This document shows positions 8,752 through 17,772 of a stretch of 64,000 nt of DNA, piece by piece. Where the stretch lies: contig OZ250142.1 of NCBI GenBank assembly GCA_965237445.1, forward strand, positions 2,604,001 to 2,668,000, read 5' to 3'. Within the stretch, counting starts at the first letter, position 1; each line of letters begins with the position of its first letter. The position numbers and the translations under genes are program-made. The notes below the pieces were generated by a model. That model did not search any database and was not told the origin of the DNA. It saw nothing but the letters and a program-made list of their open reading frames with translations. This stretch comes from G963668185 sp965237445. Its GTDB lineage: Bacteria; Chloroflexota; Dehalococcoidia; Lucifugimonadales; G963668185.

Positions 8752-8768
8752 GGAAAATGGCATTTTCC
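8752..8768. repeat. Short near-perfect palindrome upstream of rnpB
   Basis: GGAAAATGGCATTTTCC has two 8-bp arms around one central base. It sits about 60 bases upstream of the rnpB 5' end and downstream of the recombinase gene. It could be an operator or a recombination site; there is no T-run to make it a terminator. Confidence 0.4.
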
Positions 8769-8932
8769 AATGTGGGTGAGCCGGGGCGGCTCTAGTATTC
8801 AGCAGTATCGGCAGGGCGTCCTGCCCGATTAAGCTGAAGCTTTGCTCTTCTTCGGGGGTGGGGAGGGGGGGTGCCGGAGGACCTGCTGGTTTCTCGCTTA
8901 CCCGAATCTGGGACCGGAGTGCAGGTTGCGGG

Positions 8933-10288
8933 TTAGACGGTCACTGTGACCGTGTCGTCGATGACGTCGACACGAACAACGTTCTCCTCGAAGAAGCGGC
9001 GCCGTTCCGTTGGCTCAAGCTCGTCCCAGCGGGCCAGCTGGTCCTGGGCCTTGTCGAACTCGATCGGGGCCTCCAGGGCCGCGCGGGCCTTGTCGAGGTC
9101 CTTCAGGTACTCTCCGATCACGCTCATGCCGATCTGGCCCTGCGCAGCACGCCGTTGAGCGAGGTTCAGCTTTCGCTCCGCGTTTTCGAGCCTCGACTGT
9201 CGCAGGTCCCTCACCCGTTCCCTGAGTCGCTCATGGGCCTCGGTGTCCGTCCCTACCTGGTCCCGATCCTTCAGGGCAAACCGCAATTGCGAAACAACCG
9301 CCGCCTCCAGGCGGGCGGCGCGCCAGGTGTGGTACTTGCACACGCTCTGGTTGTTTCTGGACTGGCACTGATAATAGCGGTAGACGCGGGACATCCGGCC
9401 GCCGTCTTTCCTGTTCCACGACTGCCTTCGTGTGGCTCCCATCATCCTGCTGCCGCAGTGACCGCAGTAGACCAGTTTCGAGAGGTCGAACGGTTCAGCG
9501 TTGACCACCCGCCCAATCGGACGGCGTGACCGTGTCTGCTCTTGCGCAACATTGAAAGTCTCTCTGGGAATGATCGCCTCGTGTGTGCCGGACACGGTTA
9601 TGCCGAACCGCTTGTATGTGCCCGTATAGGCTGGATTCTTGAGGATGTTGCGGATGGTTACCACGTTCCAATTCTTGCCGGTCCTGGTGGGGATGTTCCT
9701 CTCGTTGAGGTGTTGAGCAATGAGCCTAAGCCCGAGATGATCCCTGGTGTAAAGCCGATATATCAGCTCCACGACGGTCCCTTCTTCCGGGACTGGCTCC
9801 AGCGACCCGCCGTCTCCTATTCGATAGCCGAAAAGCGGCCTACCCAGCGTCTTGCCCTGCATGGCCCGCTCTTCCATGGCTCGCCTTATTCGCGCGCTCC
9901 GGTCCAGCGAAACGCCCTTGACGCCGACTGTCTGCATTGCGTTCTGAAGAGGGTCCGGGAGTTCCTTCTGCATGCACGTGACCTTGGCCCCCATTGCCTC
10001 GAACTCAACCATTGCCCTGGCGACCGATTCGAGGTCAGGTCCAAGGTGGCGCGCGTCCGGGACCAAGACGATGCTGATCTCCTTGGACTCGAGCATGTCC
10101 TGGCGCATCCGGTCGAACTCAAGGCCGTTCCTTCCGTTGCCGTTGCTCTCGCTGCCGTTGGTCTGTTCGAAGTAGCACCTTCCGGCCTGGTGGCGATGGG
10201 CGCGGCAATAGTCCTGGAATTCCTCCTCGAACTTGCCGGTGGAAGACTCAGAGTCCTGATCTAAGACGAAGTAACCTATTGCTCTCAT
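8933..10288 (-). CDS. Large serine recombinase-family protein without catalytic serine
   Basis: 451 residues. Domains in order: resolvase-like N-terminus (1-125), recombinase domain (about 150-260, LGRPLFGYRI and NPAYTGTYKRF), zinc ribbon (C275, C278, C308, C317), coiled coil (about 340-410) and a beta C-terminus. In resolvases the N-terminal pattern is Y-x-R-V-S with nucleophile Ser10; here MRAIGYFVLD has Val at 8 and Asp at 10. The later R-x-x-R pair reads RHLGP, so the second Arg is gone. Strand cleavage is therefore doubtful, while DNA binding may remain. The frame is intact. It lies next to rnpB, with a gap of six bases from the Zn-ribbon gene upstream. Confidence 0.8.
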   Translation of the reverse strand: MRAIGYFVLDQDSESSTGKFEEEFQDYCRAHRHQAGRCYFEQTNGSESNGNGRNGLEFDRMRQDMLESKEISIVLVPDARHLGPDLESVARAMVEFEAMGAKVTCMQKELPDPLQNAMQTVGVKGVSLDRSARIRRAMEERAMQGKTLGRPLFGYRIGDGGSLEPVPEEGTVVELIYRLYTRDHLGLRLIAQHLNERNIPTRTGKNWNVVTIRNILKNPAYTGTYKRFGITVSGTHEAIIPRETFNVAQEQTRSRRPIGRVVNAEPFDLSKLVYCGHCGSRMMGATRRQSWNRKDGGRMSRVYRYYQCQSRNNQSVCKYHTWRAARLEAAVVSQLRFALKDRDQVGTDTEAHERLRERVRDLRQSRLENAERKLNLAQRRAAQGQIGMSVIGEYLKDLDKARAALEAPIEFDKAQDQLARWDELEPTERRRFFEENVVRVDVIDDTVTVTV

Positions 10289-10294
10289 GTATGC

Positions 10295-10999
10295 CTACGG
10301 TGCGAAGAGAATGCGGCTACAACTGCTGCATTGGTGAACGCTCTCTTCAGAGCGCACTCTGGAAAGCTCACCGGTTGGTAGCGTCAGCCGGCACCCTTCG
10401 CAGATGTCTCTCTCTACTAGCACCACTGCCCTGCCCTCTCTACTCCTTAAAAGGACCTGGTACATGGAAAGCACCGGCGCAGGAACTTCGGTCACAATCG
10501 CGCTTCGCTGACCGTTCAGTTCGGCCAACTCCGATTCCAGGACATCGTTTTCCGCCGAAAGCGTTTCGAGTTGAACGGACCTAGCCTCAGTGAGATCCCG
10601 AAGCGAACGTTCGCTCTTCGCAAAATCGCTTTCGAGGTCGTCAATCCGCACCAAAGTTTCCAGCAGTTTGTCTTCCTCCTCGCCCTGCTGGGCTTCGAGG
10701 AACAATCGCTCGTCCCCCATTGCCTGGAAATGACGTTCGCTTGTCACTTGCCCGCCGTACATCCTAGTGTTGATCTCACCAATCTTGGTCTCAAGTCCCC
10801 GCAACTCCAATTCGGATGCTCTCTGAGCCAACTTAGCTTCTCTGAGTTCGATCTCCAAGAGAGCATTTTTCTCAGCCTCCGCGGGAACTGCGGAATCGTC
10901 CGCAATCACCGCTCGGTTCTCAGAAAGCCTCTCGGAAGACTCCTGGATGGACGTATCAACCTGTTGCAGGTCGTAGAGAATCTTTATGGAGAATGCCAC
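10295..10999 (-). CDS. Coiled-coil C4 zinc-ribbon protein (COG1579 type)
   Basis: 234 residues. Residues 1-165 form a long heptad-rich antiparallel coiled coil; the C-terminus carries CEGCRLTLP and HQCSSC, a four-cysteine zinc ribbon. This is the usual layout of the COG1579/DUF164 family, thought to bind nucleic acid or assist secreted-protein handling. It ends six bases before the recombinase-family gene and is probably co-transcribed with it. The start at 10999 (MAFSIKILYDLQQVD) fits the family N-terminus. Confidence 0.75.
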   Translation of the reverse strand: MAFSIKILYDLQQVDTSIQESSERLSENRAVIADDSAVPAEAEKNALLEIELREAKLAQRASELELRGLETKIGEINTRMYGGQVTSERHFQAMGDERLFLEAQQGEEEDKLLETLVRIDDLESDFAKSERSLRDLTEARSVQLETLSAENDVLESELAELNGQRSAIVTEVPAPVLSMYQVLLRSREGRAVVLVERDICEGCRLTLPTGELSRVRSEESVHQCSSCSRILFAP

Positions 11000-11201
11000 G
11001 TCGTCTCACCCGAATGTAACTGTGTTTGCGGTCAGTTTTGCGCCCTTTTCGAGCGATCGGCGTACCTGTGAACCGCCGGTCCCCTTGGCCTGGTATATCA
11101 TACAGAGTGGCGGTCTCAGGCACCCTCGGCGCAGAGTTTGAGTGTTACGCGAGACCCGCCAACGCGCGCCCTAACCGAAGGAAGCGCCGAAAGGAGAAGC
11201 G

Positions 11202-11522
11202 ATGTTTTTCGAACTTCGAGATTACACGGCCAAGCCAGGCCAGCGAGACCGGCTTGTGAAGTTGATGGAGGAGGTCATAATACCCTTCCAAGCCTCCCAG
11301 GGTATTGTAGTGGTGGGCAGCTTTACGGCTCGCGACGAAGAAGACCGTTACATCTGGATACGCCGATTCGCCAGCGAGGAGGAGCGGGAACGCGTGTACG
11401 CTGCCGTCTATCAGAGCGAACACTGGCAGAATGACATTGCTCCTCTTGTGGAAGAGGTTCTTTACCGGGACAGAATGAAGGTGACCATCATCGAGGCTAC
11501 CGCCAGTTCTGTGCTGAGATAG
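11202..11522 (+). CDS. NIPSNAP family protein
   Basis: 106 residues, a ferredoxin-like alpha/beta barrel monomer. It starts MFFELRDYTAKPGQRDRLVK, matching the family opening (Y-ELR-Y--KPG), and has the IWIRRFASEEERE helix. ATG 11202 is preceded by AAAGGAG at a spacing of six. The role of bacterial members is unknown; many sit with catabolic enzymes. It lies 15 bases upstream of an amidohydrolase gene, so the two are probably one operon. Confidence 0.8.
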   Translation: MFFELRDYTAKPGQRDRLVKLMEEVIIPFQASQGIVVVGSFTARDEEDRYIWIRRFASEEERERVYAAVYQSEHWQNDIAPLVEEVLYRDRMKVTIIEATASSVLR

Positions 11523-11537
11523 ATCGGAGCGGCTCGC

Positions 11538-13106
11538 ATGGCGGGCGCTCAACAAGACCGCAGTTCGGGCAAACTCGCGGCGGTTCCTCCCGACTTTCTT
11601 CTGCTGAACGCGCGGGTGCTGACGATGGACCCGCGCACTCCGCACGCCGAAGCCGTAGCGGTCACGGGACACCGCATAGCGTGGGTCGGCGCTGAATGTA
11701 ACGCACCCTCCCCGGCCATTGGCCGGACGCGGGTGATCGATTGTGCCGGAGCGACGGTGCTGCCGGGCATCGTAGACGCCCACTGCCACCCGCTCTCACT
11801 TGCTGCCAGCCTCACGGAAGTCGACTGCCGTCCGCAATCCGCGCAGTCCACTGGAGACGTGGTCGCGGCAATCCGAAAAAGGGCCGCGAGTACCGCGCCC
11901 GGCGAGTGGATCAGAGCGCACGGCTACCACGAGGCTGAGCTTGCGGAACGACGCCATCCCAGCCGCTGGGACCTGGACCGCGCCACGGCCTCTCACCCGG
12001 TCCGGCTTATGCACAGGACGCTGCACGGGGCTGTGCTGAACTCGGCTGCGATGCGGGATATCGGCATCGGAATGGACACCGAGGAGCCGCCGGGAGGCAC
12101 CGTAGACAGGGACGCGGACACGGGCGAGCCCACAGGACTGCTCCTGGACATGAGCGAGTGGCTGTCCGCCCGGATGCCTCCGCTGGCACCGAGCGTGTTT
12201 ACGGACGCTGTGCGTCGCGCGGGGCGACGCCTAATTTCGTACGGAGTTACGTGCGTGACTGACGCCGGCCCCGGCAACACACCTGAAACGTGGGCGACGT
12301 ACTCCAGGCTGAAGGCGGGGTCGGACTTCGCGCCGCGAGTCGTAATGATGACCGGGACGCGCCACGTGGGACGCTTCGTGGACGCGGGGCTACGCTTCGG
12401 CACTGGAGACGACGCATTGAAGATCGGGCACGCCAAGGCAATGCTGTCGGCTTCGGCGGGAAGTCTTACGCCTGACCCCGGTGTACTCGAGGGACTGGTT
12501 GAGGACGCGGCAAGACTTGGTTTCCCGACCGCAATTCATGCCGTGGAAGCCGAGGCCGTTCGGGCGGCTGCGAATGCTATTGCCGAGGCAAGTCGCAAGG
12601 TCGGGCTGCTGGCCGCGCCGCACCGAATCGAGCACTGCTCAGAGGCGCCGGAGGATGTGCTGGGTCTCCTGGCAAGTTCCGGCGCGGCAGTCGTGACGAA
12701 TCCACTCTTTATCTACGAGAGCGGCGAGCGGTATGTACGGGAGGTGGACCGGGAGTCGCTGGAAGGGCTTTACCGCGTCAGGTCGCTACTGAACGCCGGT
12801 GTCTTCGTGGCGGCGGGCTCCGACGCTCCCGTAACCTCTTCCGGCCCTCTCACCGGCCTTCATGCGGCGGTCCGAAGACGTGCCGAGTCCGGGCAGGCGA
12901 TCTCCCCTGCTGAGGGCGTGACGCCTGAGGAAGCCCTCGCGATGCACACGCGCTGGGCCGCGGCCGTGAGCGGGATGGGCGACCGGCTGGGATGTGTAGC
13001 CGCCGGGAAGCTGGCTGACCTCGTGGTCTTGGACTCCGACTATCCCGGGCCGGACTCGCGGGCCGTTGCCACGTTCGTAGACGGCAGGCTGGTCTACGAG
13101 GCCTAG
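11538..13106 (+). CDS. Amidohydrolase family metal-dependent hydrolase (YtcJ-like)
   Basis: 522 residues. Beta-sandwich N-terminus (LLLNARVLTMDPRTPHAEAVAV), then GIVDAHCHP with metal ligands H82 and H84, later histidines in AIHAVE and HRIEHC, and the catalytic-site aspartate in GSDAPV. The length and the closing GKLADLVVLDSDY fit YtcJ-type amidohydrolases, which cleave amide or related bonds of unknown natural substrates. No signal peptide. It follows the NIPSNAP gene closely. It converges with the polyprenyl synthase gene with 53 bases between and no clear terminator. Confidence 0.85.
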   Translation: MAGAQQDRSSGKLAAVPPDFLLLNARVLTMDPRTPHAEAVAVTGHRIAWVGAECNAPSPAIGRTRVIDCAGATVLPGIVDAHCHPLSLAASLTEVDCRPQSAQSTGDVVAAIRKRAASTAPGEWIRAHGYHEAELAERRHPSRWDLDRATASHPVRLMHRTLHGAVLNSAAMRDIGIGMDTEEPPGGTVDRDADTGEPTGLLLDMSEWLSARMPPLAPSVFTDAVRRAGRRLISYGVTCVTDAGPGNTPETWATYSRLKAGSDFAPRVVMMTGTRHVGRFVDAGLRFGTGDDALKIGHAKAMLSASAGSLTPDPGVLEGLVEDAARLGFPTAIHAVEAEAVRAAANAIAEASRKVGLLAAPHRIEHCSEAPEDVLGLLASSGAAVVTNPLFIYESGERYVREVDRESLEGLYRVRSLLNAGVFVAAGSDAPVTSSGPLTGLHAAVRRRAESGQAISPAEGVTPEEALAMHTRWAAAVSGMGDRLGCVAAGKLADLVVLDSDYPGPDSRAVATFVDGRLVYEA

Positions 13107-13159
13107 GCAGGAAGGACATCCCGCAAATTCGTGCGCCCGGACTTGTGGCTATGGCGGCT

Positions 13160-14128
13160 CTAGGTTCGCCTGCTGAGAACGTAGTCCACCAGCCCCAGCA
13201 GTGATGACCGTTCAGGGCGGTCCGGCAACTGGTCGAGGCAACGGCGGGCCTCGGAGCCGAAGCGCTCCGCCTCCGACTCAGCCTCGGCCATGACGGCCGG
13301 GTCCTGAACCTGCTCCACGGCCTCGCGCAGCGCGTCCTTGTTGCGGATGTCTTCAAAGAGGCGGCGCACGCAGTTGTCGTTCGGAAAGCGTTCGCCGGCG
13401 ATGATCGAAGGTATCGTCATGACACCGTTGGCGAGATCGCTCCCGACCGGTTTGCCGATCTCCGCGGCGGACCCGGAGAAGTCGAGTATGTCGTCCACAA
13501 TCTGGAAGGCCATTCCGAGGTTGTAACCGTAGCCCTTCAACGCCACTGCCTGCCCCTCTGATGCTCCGCTGAGGATGGCGCCGGACTCGCAGGAGATAGT
13601 GAACAGCGAGGCCGTCTTGTTGTAGATGCGCTCGTAGTACGCGTCCCGGTCCTGTGTCCAGTCGCAGGAGGAGGCTAGTTCGAACAGTTCCCCTTTGGAT
13701 AGCTCGGTGATCGTCTCCGAGAAGCGCCGGATAACGTATACGTTATTGGTATCGCACACGTGAATGGCGGACGTCGCGAACAGGTAGTCGCCCAGCAGGA
13801 CTGCGACGTTCCGCCCCCACAGGCTGCTGATCGTGGCCTTTCCCCTTCGCAGGTCGGAGTCGTCAACGGTGTCGTCATGAATCAGCGTGGCAAGATGCAG
13901 CAGCTCCACGGCCACGGCCATTTTCTCGGACACGTTCTCGCTGTGCTCATGGAAGCCGGATGACAGCAGCGTAAGGGCGGGCCTGACTCGCTTGCCAGTG
14001 CTCCCGACGACGTGGCCGATCAGCTTGGATAGGAACTCGGGCGGGACGTCGCTCAGGCCGCTTAGCTGCCCGGCCACCCTGTCCAGTCGATGCTGGACGG
14101 GGGCATAGATCTGTGCGACCTGCATCAT
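13160..14128 (-). CDS. Trans-isoprenyl diphosphate synthase (polyprenyl synthase)
   Basis: 322 residues from ATG 14128, with GGGAG five bases upstream; 44 earlier in-frame residues overlap metG and are discarded. The two aspartate-rich motifs are present: DDTVDD at 85-90 and VDDILD at 211-216. GKRVRPAL and KTASLF also match long-chain enzymes of the HepT/IspB type, which elongate farnesyl diphosphate with isopentenyl diphosphate to make the quinone side chain. It lies 14 bases after metG on the same strand. Product chain length cannot be set from sequence alone. Confidence 0.88.
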   Translation of the reverse strand: MMQVAQIYAPVQHRLDRVAGQLSGLSDVPPEFLSKLIGHVVGSTGKRVRPALTLLSSGFHEHSENVSEKMAVAVELLHLATLIHDDTVDDSDLRRGKATISSLWGRNVAVLLGDYLFATSAIHVCDTNNVYVIRRFSETITELSKGELFELASSCDWTQDRDAYYERIYNKTASLFTISCESGAILSGASEGQAVALKGYGYNLGMAFQIVDDILDFSGSAAEIGKPVGSDLANGVMTIPSIIAGERFPNDNCVRRLFEDIRNKDALREAVEQVQDPAVMAEAESEAERFGSEARRCLDQLPDRPERSSLLGLVDYVLSRRT

Positions 14129-14142
14129 CCAGTCTCCCGGCT

Positions 14143-15816
14143 CTAGACGGGGACGCCCAGCCGTCCCGACTCCTCTTCGATGATAGAGTCGTCCAGCTTG
14201 GTGAACAGGGCCTCCGGCCTGGAGAACTGCTGCCCGGGAGCAACGTCTTCCTGAGACCATTTCCAGCCCTGTTCATGCACCGTTCCGGGGAGACCGAGCA
14301 TTGTGTGGAGCTCTTCGGAACTAAACGGCAGGATGGGGTAAAGCACGGTCTTCAGGCAGTTGATCACATTGATGCAGGTCCACAGCGTCCTGCCGGCGTC
14401 CTGTGGGTCCGAGTCAACTGCGCTCCAGGGAGCCTTCCTGTCGAGATACCTGTTCACGGACTGCGCGAGGGCCATGGCCTGCCCCAGCGCCGCTCGGAAG
14501 CGGCAGCTTTGGAGGCTTGCGCCGACATCCTCGAGGGTCTGCGCGGCGTTCTCAAGCAGTTGCCGGTCGGCCTCGTCCAGCTCGCCCGGCTCCGGCACGC
14601 GGCCGTCGAACCTGCGGTACGTGAGGGTGAGCACCCGGTTCACAAGGTTGCCGTACGTGGCAACCAGCTCGTCGTTGTTCCGGCGAACGAACTCTTCCCA
14701 ACTAAAGTCGGTGTCGCTGGTCTCGGGCCCTCCGGCGGTCAGGACGTATCTGATAGCGTCAGGATCGTACCTTTTCAGGAGGTCAGGCAGCCAGACTGCC
14801 CAGTTGCGGCTGGTGGACAGTTTGGAGCCCTCGATGTTCAGGTACTCGCTGGCGACCACGTTGTGGGGTATGTTCAGGCCGCCGTACCCCAGTAGCATTG
14901 CCGGCCAGATTATCGAGTGAAAGGCGATGTTGTCCTTTCCCATGAAGTAGTAGCCTGGGATGTCCTCCTGCCAGAAGGGCCGCCACGCGTCTTCCTCTCC
15001 CCTGCTCTTGGCCCACTCGACGGATGCCGACAGGTAGCCGATGCAGGCCTCGAACCAGACGTAAATGCATTTCGCCTCGTATCCCTCCACTGGGACCGGT
15101 ACGCCCCAGCTTATGTCCCGCGTAATGGGGCGGTCCTTAAGGCCGGCCTCCAGAGAAGCCAGTGTAAAGTTGCGGACGTTGGGCCTCCAGTCGCTTTGCT
15201 TCCGGATCCATTCGGCTAGCTGGTCCTGGAAGGCGCTTAGCTTCAGAAACATGTGCTTGGTTGCCCTGATCACTGGAGCGCTGCCGCAGAGGAGACATCG
15301 CCAGTCGAGCAGGTCCTCCGGGTCCAGGAGCCTGCCGCAGGCTTCGCACTGGTCGCCCCGGGCGTTAGAAGACCCGCAGTTTGGGCAGGTGCCCCCAACG
15401 TACCTGTCCGCCAGGAACCTGCCGTCCGACTCGCAGAAGGGCTGGTGCATCGTGTCTTCGTACACGTAGCCTTTCTCCAAGAGCCGGAGGAACATGTCCT
15501 GGGCGACTTCGGTGTGATTTTCAGTGTGGGTGGACGTAAACAGATCGAAGGTAACGCCGAATCTCTCCCAGCAGTCCAGGAACTCGGCCTGGTAGTGGGT
15601 GACAAGGTCTTCCGGTTGCTGTCCTCGCTGCTCGGCGGTGATCGTGATCGGCGTACCGTGGGCGTCCGAGCCGGATACCATTAGCACCTCGTTGCCCATC
15701 ATCCGCTGGTAACGCGCGAAGATGTCGGGTGGCAGGTAGGCTCCCGCAACCTGCCCCACGTGCAGCGAACCGTTTGCGTACGGCCACGCTACGCAGACGA
15801 GTATGCGATCCGGCAA
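14143..15816 (-). CDS. metG: Methionyl-tRNA synthetase
   Basis: 557 residues. Charges tRNA-Met with methionine. The HIGH-type motif is HVGQ at 19-22 after PYANGSL, the KMSKS-type motif is KLSTS around residue 330, and a zinc knuckle (CPNCG...CEACG) lies in the connective-peptide region, so it is the zinc-containing class. The C-terminal anticodon-binding helices end the protein; no extra tRNA-binding domain is fused. The start MPDRILVCVAWPYANG is standard. No T-box leader is visible in the 165 bases upstream. Confidence 0.95.
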   Translation of the reverse strand: MPDRILVCVAWPYANGSLHVGQVAGAYLPPDIFARYQRMMGNEVLMVSGSDAHGTPITITAEQRGQQPEDLVTHYQAEFLDCWERFGVTFDLFTSTHTENHTEVAQDMFLRLLEKGYVYEDTMHQPFCESDGRFLADRYVGGTCPNCGSSNARGDQCEACGRLLDPEDLLDWRCLLCGSAPVIRATKHMFLKLSAFQDQLAEWIRKQSDWRPNVRNFTLASLEAGLKDRPITRDISWGVPVPVEGYEAKCIYVWFEACIGYLSASVEWAKSRGEEDAWRPFWQEDIPGYYFMGKDNIAFHSIIWPAMLLGYGGLNIPHNVVASEYLNIEGSKLSTSRNWAVWLPDLLKRYDPDAIRYVLTAGGPETSDTDFSWEEFVRRNNDELVATYGNLVNRVLTLTYRRFDGRVPEPGELDEADRQLLENAAQTLEDVGASLQSCRFRAALGQAMALAQSVNRYLDRKAPWSAVDSDPQDAGRTLWTCINVINCLKTVLYPILPFSSEELHTMLGLPGTVHEQGWKWSQEDVAPGQQFSRPEALFTKLDDSIIEEESGRLGVPV

Positions 15817-16009
15817 TTGGGTATCCTTTCAAAGTGAAGAGGCGGGATATTTATGGTATCACAGTGGGGTGCCATTCCGGCCCTTGCAGGTACGAAGGCG
15901 GGCGTCTGCCGCCTTGTGTTTCGACTCGTCTCTTCCACGCCGATTGCGGGCGCGCTAGGATAGGGAGTAAGCGTAGCCTACGGTGCCCCGGACCAGTTGT
16001 GAGGCGCGA

Positions 16010-17635
16010 ATGATTCGACCCGCGGATCCCATAAGAAAGACACCGGCCCCACGGCCTCCCGGCTTCACGCTGCGTTGGGGGCTTGTGTCAGGGGGCGCCG
16101 CGGGCGTCCTGATGCTCCTGGCCGCGCTGGCGATCAGATTCGTTTGGGGCGTGTCCTCGATCACCGAACTGGCCGCCGACTGGTTCACGCTGGCACTGCC
16201 GGGCCGCACGGTCGACTGGTTCCTGGAGACGCTGTCAGTCTCCGCAAAGCCGCTTATGTTCGCGGGGCTGGCATCCGCGCAACTGATCGCCGCCGCATTG
16301 GCGGGGGCCGGATACGCGCGCTGGGCGACGCTGCGGCCGGCATCGCCCGTGATGGAGTTCATGCGGGCGCTGGCGTTTGGGATAGCAGCGTGGCTTGTGA
16401 GCCTGGTCACGCTGGTGCCGGCGTTCGGCGGCGGCTTCTTCGCCACAAATGTGCTGGGCAGCTCCGTGACGTTCGTGTTCTCCACGCTGGCTTCTTTTCT
16501 GGTGTACGGGGCGGTCCTTGGATACATGTTCGCCTCTGCCGGGCGCGCAGATGCGGCACAGGAGCCGGGCAGCAGGCGGGCCTTCCTCAAGCGCGCGGCG
16601 ATCCTGGCCGCTATAGCTGTTGCGGGCGTGTACGGGGTGCGGTGGCTCTTCAGCCAGGCGGGCGAGAACATGTCCAGCAGCAGCACGCATCGCGTACGCG
16701 GTGTGCTCTCTTCGGAGGTTACACCCAACGAACTGTTCTACACCGTTTCCAAGAACTTCATCGACCCGGACGTAAGACTCTCGGAGTGGTCGTTGGCGAT
16801 CGAAGGACTCGTGGACAAGCCACGCGTATTCGAGTTCGCAGAGCTGCAGGCCATGCCGGCAGTGGAGCGGCACGTCACCCTGGAGTGCATTAGCAACATC
16901 GTGGGAGGAGACCTCATCAGCAGCGCGTTCTGGAAGGGCGTACCCCTCAGGACACTCCTGGAGGAAGCGCAGATCGCGCCGGAGGCCCAGGACGTCTCCC
17001 TCTGGGCCTCGGACGGCTATTCGGAGAGCATCTCCATCGACAAACTCATGCAGGATGAAGTGCTCGTCGTGTACGAGATGAACGGCCTGCCCCTGCCCCG
17101 ATCACACGGGTTCCCTGCCAGGCTGATTGTGCCGGGCTACTTCGGGCTCAAGAGCGTGAAGTGGCTCACGAGGATCGAACCGGTGGACTTCAACTTTACC
17201 GGGTACTGGCAAGGCCGGGGCTGGACCGACGTGCCTGTCGTCAAGACGATGTCGCGCATAGATACGCCGCCGCCCAGCGCCCGCGTGCCCCTGTCGCCGC
17301 TCGAGGTAGGCGGCATCGCGTTTGCGGGCACTCGTGGCATAAGCAGGGTGGAGATCAGGACCGACGACACTGACTGGACGCCCGTGGAACGGATCAGCAC
17401 CCCGCTGGGCGAGTCTACCTGGGTCATCTGGACGACAATGCTCTCGCCGCAGGAGGCCGGACGCGTAAAGCTCTATGTTCGCGCGATTGACGGCGAAGGC
17501 AACATTCAGACGGAGGAGCGAACGGCGACGATTCCCACGGGCGCCACAGGCCATCACAACATCGACCTGGCGTTCGAGCGGCAGGGCGCGTTCTTGTATC
17601 CACAACAGCGCCCGGCGATGCGAGGCAGGCTCTGA
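16010..17635 (+). CDS. Membrane-anchored sulfite-oxidase-like molybdopterin oxidoreductase with internal Tat motif
   Basis: 541 residues from ATG 16010 (GAGG five bases upstream). Residues about 20-175 contain four hydrophobic helices. Next comes SRRAFLK around residue 189, followed by a hydrophobic stretch, which is a twin-arginine signal placed inside the chain. From about 230 the sequence is an oxidoreductase molybdopterin-binding domain, with the cofactor cysteine in TLECISNIVGG (C293) and a C-terminal Mo-co dimerisation domain. The catalytic part would face outward, anchored by the fifth helix. Electron donor and substrate are unknown; no haem motif is seen. Confidence 0.82.
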   Translation: MIRPADPIRKTPAPRPPGFTLRWGLVSGGAAGVLMLLAALAIRFVWGVSSITELAADWFTLALPGRTVDWFLETLSVSAKPLMFAGLASAQLIAAALAGAGYARWATLRPASPVMEFMRALAFGIAAWLVSLVTLVPAFGGGFFATNVLGSSVTFVFSTLASFLVYGAVLGYMFASAGRADAAQEPGSRRAFLKRAAILAAIAVAGVYGVRWLFSQAGENMSSSSTHRVRGVLSSEVTPNELFYTVSKNFIDPDVRLSEWSLAIEGLVDKPRVFEFAELQAMPAVERHVTLECISNIVGGDLISSAFWKGVPLRTLLEEAQIAPEAQDVSLWASDGYSESISIDKLMQDEVLVVYEMNGLPLPRSHGFPARLIVPGYFGLKSVKWLTRIEPVDFNFTGYWQGRGWTDVPVVKTMSRIDTPPPSARVPLSPLEVGGIAFAGTRGISRVEIRTDDTDWTPVERISTPLGESTWVIWTTMLSPQEAGRVKLYVRAIDGEGNIQTEERTATIPTGATGHHNIDLAFERQGAFLYPQQRPAMRGRL

Positions 17636-17772
17636 CCGGCCCTATTGAGGGCGAATTCTGAAGGCCGCCGGGCGAATCCGAGTTTCAACTCGTACTTTGA
17701 AAGGGCGCTCACGAGCCAGCCGGACGGATAGTTGAAGACGCTCTGCCGGGTCCCACGTTCATCATCTGGGAT

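Noticed and set aside
15817..15982. Possible T-box leader of metG
   Set aside because: No T-box consensus or specifier hairpin visible.
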